Of a stretch of DNA of 8,704 nt, positions 6,323 through 8,704 are shown in pieces. Position numbers and translations under genes: made by a program. Origin of the DNA: RGEC01 sp044371405 (lineage in GTDB: Bacteria > Bacteroidota > Bacteroidia > NS11-12g > UBA955). The notes below the pieces were generated by a model. The model searched no databases. It worked only from the letters and a program-made list of their open reading frames with translations, and was not told the origin of the DNA. Each line of letters starts with the position of its first letter. Position 1 is the first letter of the stretch. The stretch is from assembly GCA_044371405.1 (NCBI GenBank), contig JBILTS010000093.1:1-8704 (forward strand), read 5' to 3'.

Positions 6323-8704
6323 GCGGTGGCCGCTTTGGCTTCAGTATTCATATATGCTTCCATGGGCAGACATGCACACACCAGGTTTCTGTCGCCGTAG
6401 GTGTCATTTACACGTGCCACAGAAGGCCAGAATTTCTTGGCGGCCACAAACGGTGCAGGATAGGCAGCTTTTTCTCTTCCATAGGTGTGCGACCAGGCGT
6501 CCGATGCAATTTCGGAAGCGGTATGGGGCGCGTTTTTGAGCACATTGTCTTCCTTATCTGCTTTGCCCTCTTCTACCTCGCGAATTTCTTCACGGATGGA
6601 AAGCATCGCATCGCAGAAACGGTCCAGCTCTTCCTTGCTTTCGCTTTCAGTGGGCTCAACCATCAGGGTTCCGCTCACAGGGAAAGAAACCGTAGGTGCG
6701 TGGAAACCATAGTCCATCAGGCGCTTGGCAAAATCAGCAGCTTCAATCCCGGCAGACATCTTGAATTTGCGTGTATCCAGGATCATTTCATGGGCACAGA
6801 AACCGTTTTCGCCGCTGTAGAGCACGGGATATTCTGCTTCCAGACGGGCTTTCATATAGTTGGCGTTCAAAATAGCCCACTCTGTAGCATTGGTAAGACC
6901 TTTGCCACCCATCATTTTGATGTAGGCATAGGAAATGAGCAGAATGCTGGCGCTGCCCCAAGGTGCGGCACTTACAGCGTGCATGGCTTTTTCACCGCCG
7001 GTTTTTATCACGGTGTGTCCGGGTAAATATGGAGCCAGGTGCGCTGCAACACCAATGGGCCCCATACCGGGTCCGCCACCGCCATGGGGTATACAGAAGG
7101 TTTTGTGTAAATTCAGGTGACAAACATCCGCGCCGATCATGCCGGGGCTGGTAAGACCCACCTGGGCGTTCATGTTGGCACCGTCCATGTATACCTGCCC
7201 GCCATACTGATGAATCAATGCGGTGATATCTTTAATGGCACTCTCAAACACCCCGTGCGTGCTTGGGTAGGTAACCATCAAACAGGCAAGACGATCTTTA
7301 TATTGTTCGGCTTTGGCTTTGAGATCGCTCAAATCAATGTTGCCGCGTTCATCGCAGGCGGTTACTACAACTTCCATGCCGGCCATTACGGCACTGGCGG
7401 GATTGGTGCCGTGAGCACTGCTGGGGATGAGGGCAATGTTTCGGTGCGACTCTCCGCGGTCCTTAAAATATTCACGTATAACCATCAAACCGGCGTATTC
7501 ACCTTGCGAACCTGCATTGGGCTGCAAACTCATGGCCGCAAAACCTGTGATCTCGCACAAATCTTTGTCAAGCTCATCAATTATCTCTTTATATCCCTCT
7601 GCCTGATTGATGGGTGCAAAAGGATGCAGGGCATTGAAAGCGGGCCAGGTCACGGGAATCATCTCGGTGGTGGCATTCAGCTTCATGGTACAGCTTCCCA
7701 ACGAAATCATGCTGTGACAAAGACTTAAGTCTTTGCTTTCCAAACCGCGGATATAGCGCAACATTTCGTGCTCTGACTGCAGGGTATTGAATACAGGATG
7801 AAGCATGTAGTTGGATGTGCGCTGCAATGCAGCAGGAATTCGGCTTTGGCCAGAATCGCTTACCTGTTGCAATTTTCCGTCAATCGCCTTGGCAAAAATC
7901 TCTAACAGGGCATTGGCATTTTCTGCAGTGGTAGTTTCATCCACCGAAATACCCACGTGGGTGGCATCAAAATAACGCAGGTTAATGCCGGCCGCTTCAG
8001 CAAGGGCTTTCAGTGTGTTTGCGTTAGGAACCTCAATATAAAGGGTATCGAAGAAGTGCTGGTTGAGTACTTTATAAACACTGCCGGTGGCTTCAATGCC
8101 ACGTGCCAGTTCAGAAGCGATGGCATGCACACGGCCGGCAATCTTTTTCAGACCATCGGGGCCGTGGTAGCAGCCATACATGCCGGCCATGATACTCAGC
8201 AGCACCTGCGCTGTGCAGATGTTGGAGGTTGCATTCTGGCGCTTGATATGCTGTTCGCGGGTTTGCAATGCCATGCGCAGGGCGCGGTTTCCATTGCGGT
8301 CAATGCTCACACCGATAATACGGCCGGGCATCTGGCGCTTGTGTTCGTCTTTGGCAGCCATGAAGGCAGCGTGGGGGCCACCATAGCCCATGGGAACACC
8401 AAAACGCTGGGTACATCCTACCACGCAGTCAGCCCCCATTTCACCGGGAGGTGTGAGCACGGTTAGCGAAAGGATGTCGGCAATGAAACAGGTTTTTACG
8501 TTGTGGGCCTTACAATTCGCAACAAATTCGCGATAATCCTCAATGCTGCCTTTGTCGTTGGGGTATTGAACAATCGCACCGAAATAGGTACTATCGGGCT
8601 TGTAGGCTTTGTAGTTGCCAAAAACCAACTCTACGCCAATGGGTTCGGAGCGGGTAACGAGAATGTCTTTTGTTTGCGGGAAAATATCCTCATCCACAAA
8701 GAAT
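6319..8704 (-). CDS. gcvP: Glycine dehydrogenase (decarboxylating), glycine cleavage system P protein; 5' end outside window
   Basis: This is the PLP-dependent P protein of the glycine cleavage system. It decarboxylates glycine and passes the aminomethyl group to the lipoyl arm of GcvH; GcvT and lipoamide dehydrogenase complete the cycle. About 794 C-terminal residues are present. The single-chain form usually has about 950, so roughly 160 N-terminal residues lie beyond the right edge. The frame is open to the edge: the codon at 8695-8697 (GTG) is an internal valine in a FFVDEDIFPQTKD stretch that matches the family interior. The PLP lysine is in HLNLHKTFCIPHGGGGPGMG (Lys codon at 7102-7104), with the glycine-rich loop following. 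Also visible are GYGGPHAAF, SCTMKLNATTEM and QPNAGSQGEYAG. The C-terminus (LKNAPHT and YMNTEAKAATA) looks complete. Its TGA overlaps the TTG start of the glycosyltransferase gene, so the two are probably cotranscribed. gcvT and gcvH are not in view. Confidence 0.97.
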   Translation of the reverse strand, partial: FFVDEDIFPQTKDILVTRSEPIGVELVFGNYKAYKPDSTYFGAIVQYPNDKGSIEDYREFVANCKAHNVKTCFIADILSLTVLTPPGEMGADCVVGCTQRFGVPMGYGGPHAAFMAAKDEHKRQMPGRIIGVSIDRNGNRALRMALQTREQHIKRQNATSNICTAQVLLSIMAGMYGCYHGPDGLKKIAGRVHAIASELARGIEATGSVYKVLNQHFFDTLYIEVPNANTLKALAEAAGINLRYFDATHVGISVDETTTAENANALLEIFAKAIDGKLQQVSDSGQSRIPAALQRTSNYMLHPVFNTLQSEHEMLRYIRGLESKDLSLCHSMISLGSCTMKLNATTEMIPVTWPAFNALHPFAPINQAEGYKEIIDELDKDLCEITGFAAMSLQPNAGSQGEYAGLMVIREYFKDRGESHRNIALIPSSAHGTNPASAVMAGMEVVVTACDERGNIDLSDLKAKAEQYKDRLACLMVTYPSTHGVFESAIKDITALIHQYGGQVYMDGANMNAQVGLTSPGMIGADVCHLNLHKTFCIPHGGGGPGMGPIGVAAHLAPYLPGHTVIKTGGEKAMHAVSAAPWGSASILLISYAYIKMMGGKGLTNATEWAILNANYMKARLEAEYPVLYSGENGFCAHEMILDTRKFKMSAGIEAADFAKRLMDYGFHAPTVSFPVSGTLMVEPTESESKEELDRFCDAMLSIREEIREVEEGKADKEDNVLKNAPHTASEIASDAWSHTYGREKAAYPAPFVAAKKFWPSVARVNDTYGDRNLVCACLPMEAYMNTEAKAATA

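Noticed and set aside
7117..7728. A 203-codon plus-strand open frame
   Set aside because: It is antisense to strongly conserved gcvP codons and its translation resembles no family I recognise; a composition-driven shadow.
8695..8697. Apparent start codon of gcvP at 8697 (GTG)
   Set aside because: The frame stays open to the window edge and the residues around it (FFVDEDIFPQTKD) match the interior of the P protein, so this is an internal valine of a gene cut by the window.
1..8704. CRISPR arrays, tRNA/rRNA genes, insertion sequences or a defence island
   Set aside because: No regularly spaced repeats, no transposase or integrase, no RNA gene signature and no defence partner beside the ATPase were seen; nearly all sequence is accounted for by the seven genes.

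Overview
The window looks like chromosomal DNA of a member of the phylum Bacteroidota, probably a free-living or environmental lineage. Three things point there. A complete PorX (response regulator fused to a PglZ-type phosphatase domain) is a hallmark of type IX secretion and gliding bacteria. Two genes carry exact TAnnTTTG octamers, the Bacteroidota -7 promoter consensus. None of the genes examined has a clear Shine-Dalgarno sequence.

Layout from left to right. Positions 6-764 (minus) encode exonuclease III (xth). Positions 783-1973 (minus) encode an orphan AAA ATPase of the AAA_14/DUF4143 type. Positions 1974-2090 are a very AT-rich gap with short direct and inverted repeats. Positions 2091-2753 (minus) encode thiamine pyrophosphokinase with a GTG start. 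A 127-bp divergent gap follows, then a plus-strand pair: porX (2881-4440) and tsaE (4440-4874), joined by a TAATG stop/start overlap. A minus-strand pair completes the window: gcvP (6319 to beyond the right edge, 5' end missing) followed by a GT-C-fold membrane glycosyltransferase (4838-6322). That glycosyltransferase starts with TTG inside the gcvP stop and overlaps the end of tsaE tail to tail by 37 bp. Coding density is very high and no stretch above 300 bp lacks a gene.

Functionally this is mostly housekeeping: DNA repair, thiamine diphosphate synthesis, tRNA t6A modification and glycine cleavage, plus one secretion/gliding regulator and one envelope glycan enzyme. The two less ordinary genes are the DUF4143 ATPase behind its AT-rich repeat-bearing leader and the glycosyltransferase. 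The glycosyltransferase falls to about 24% G+C in its middle, while its own 5' part and the neighbouring gcvP are near 50%. I found no CRISPR array, RNA gene, insertion sequence or obvious new multi-gene system. The most useful second looks are the two promoters that sit exactly four bases before a start codon, the coupled gene junctions, and the compositional mosaic of the glycosyltransferase.
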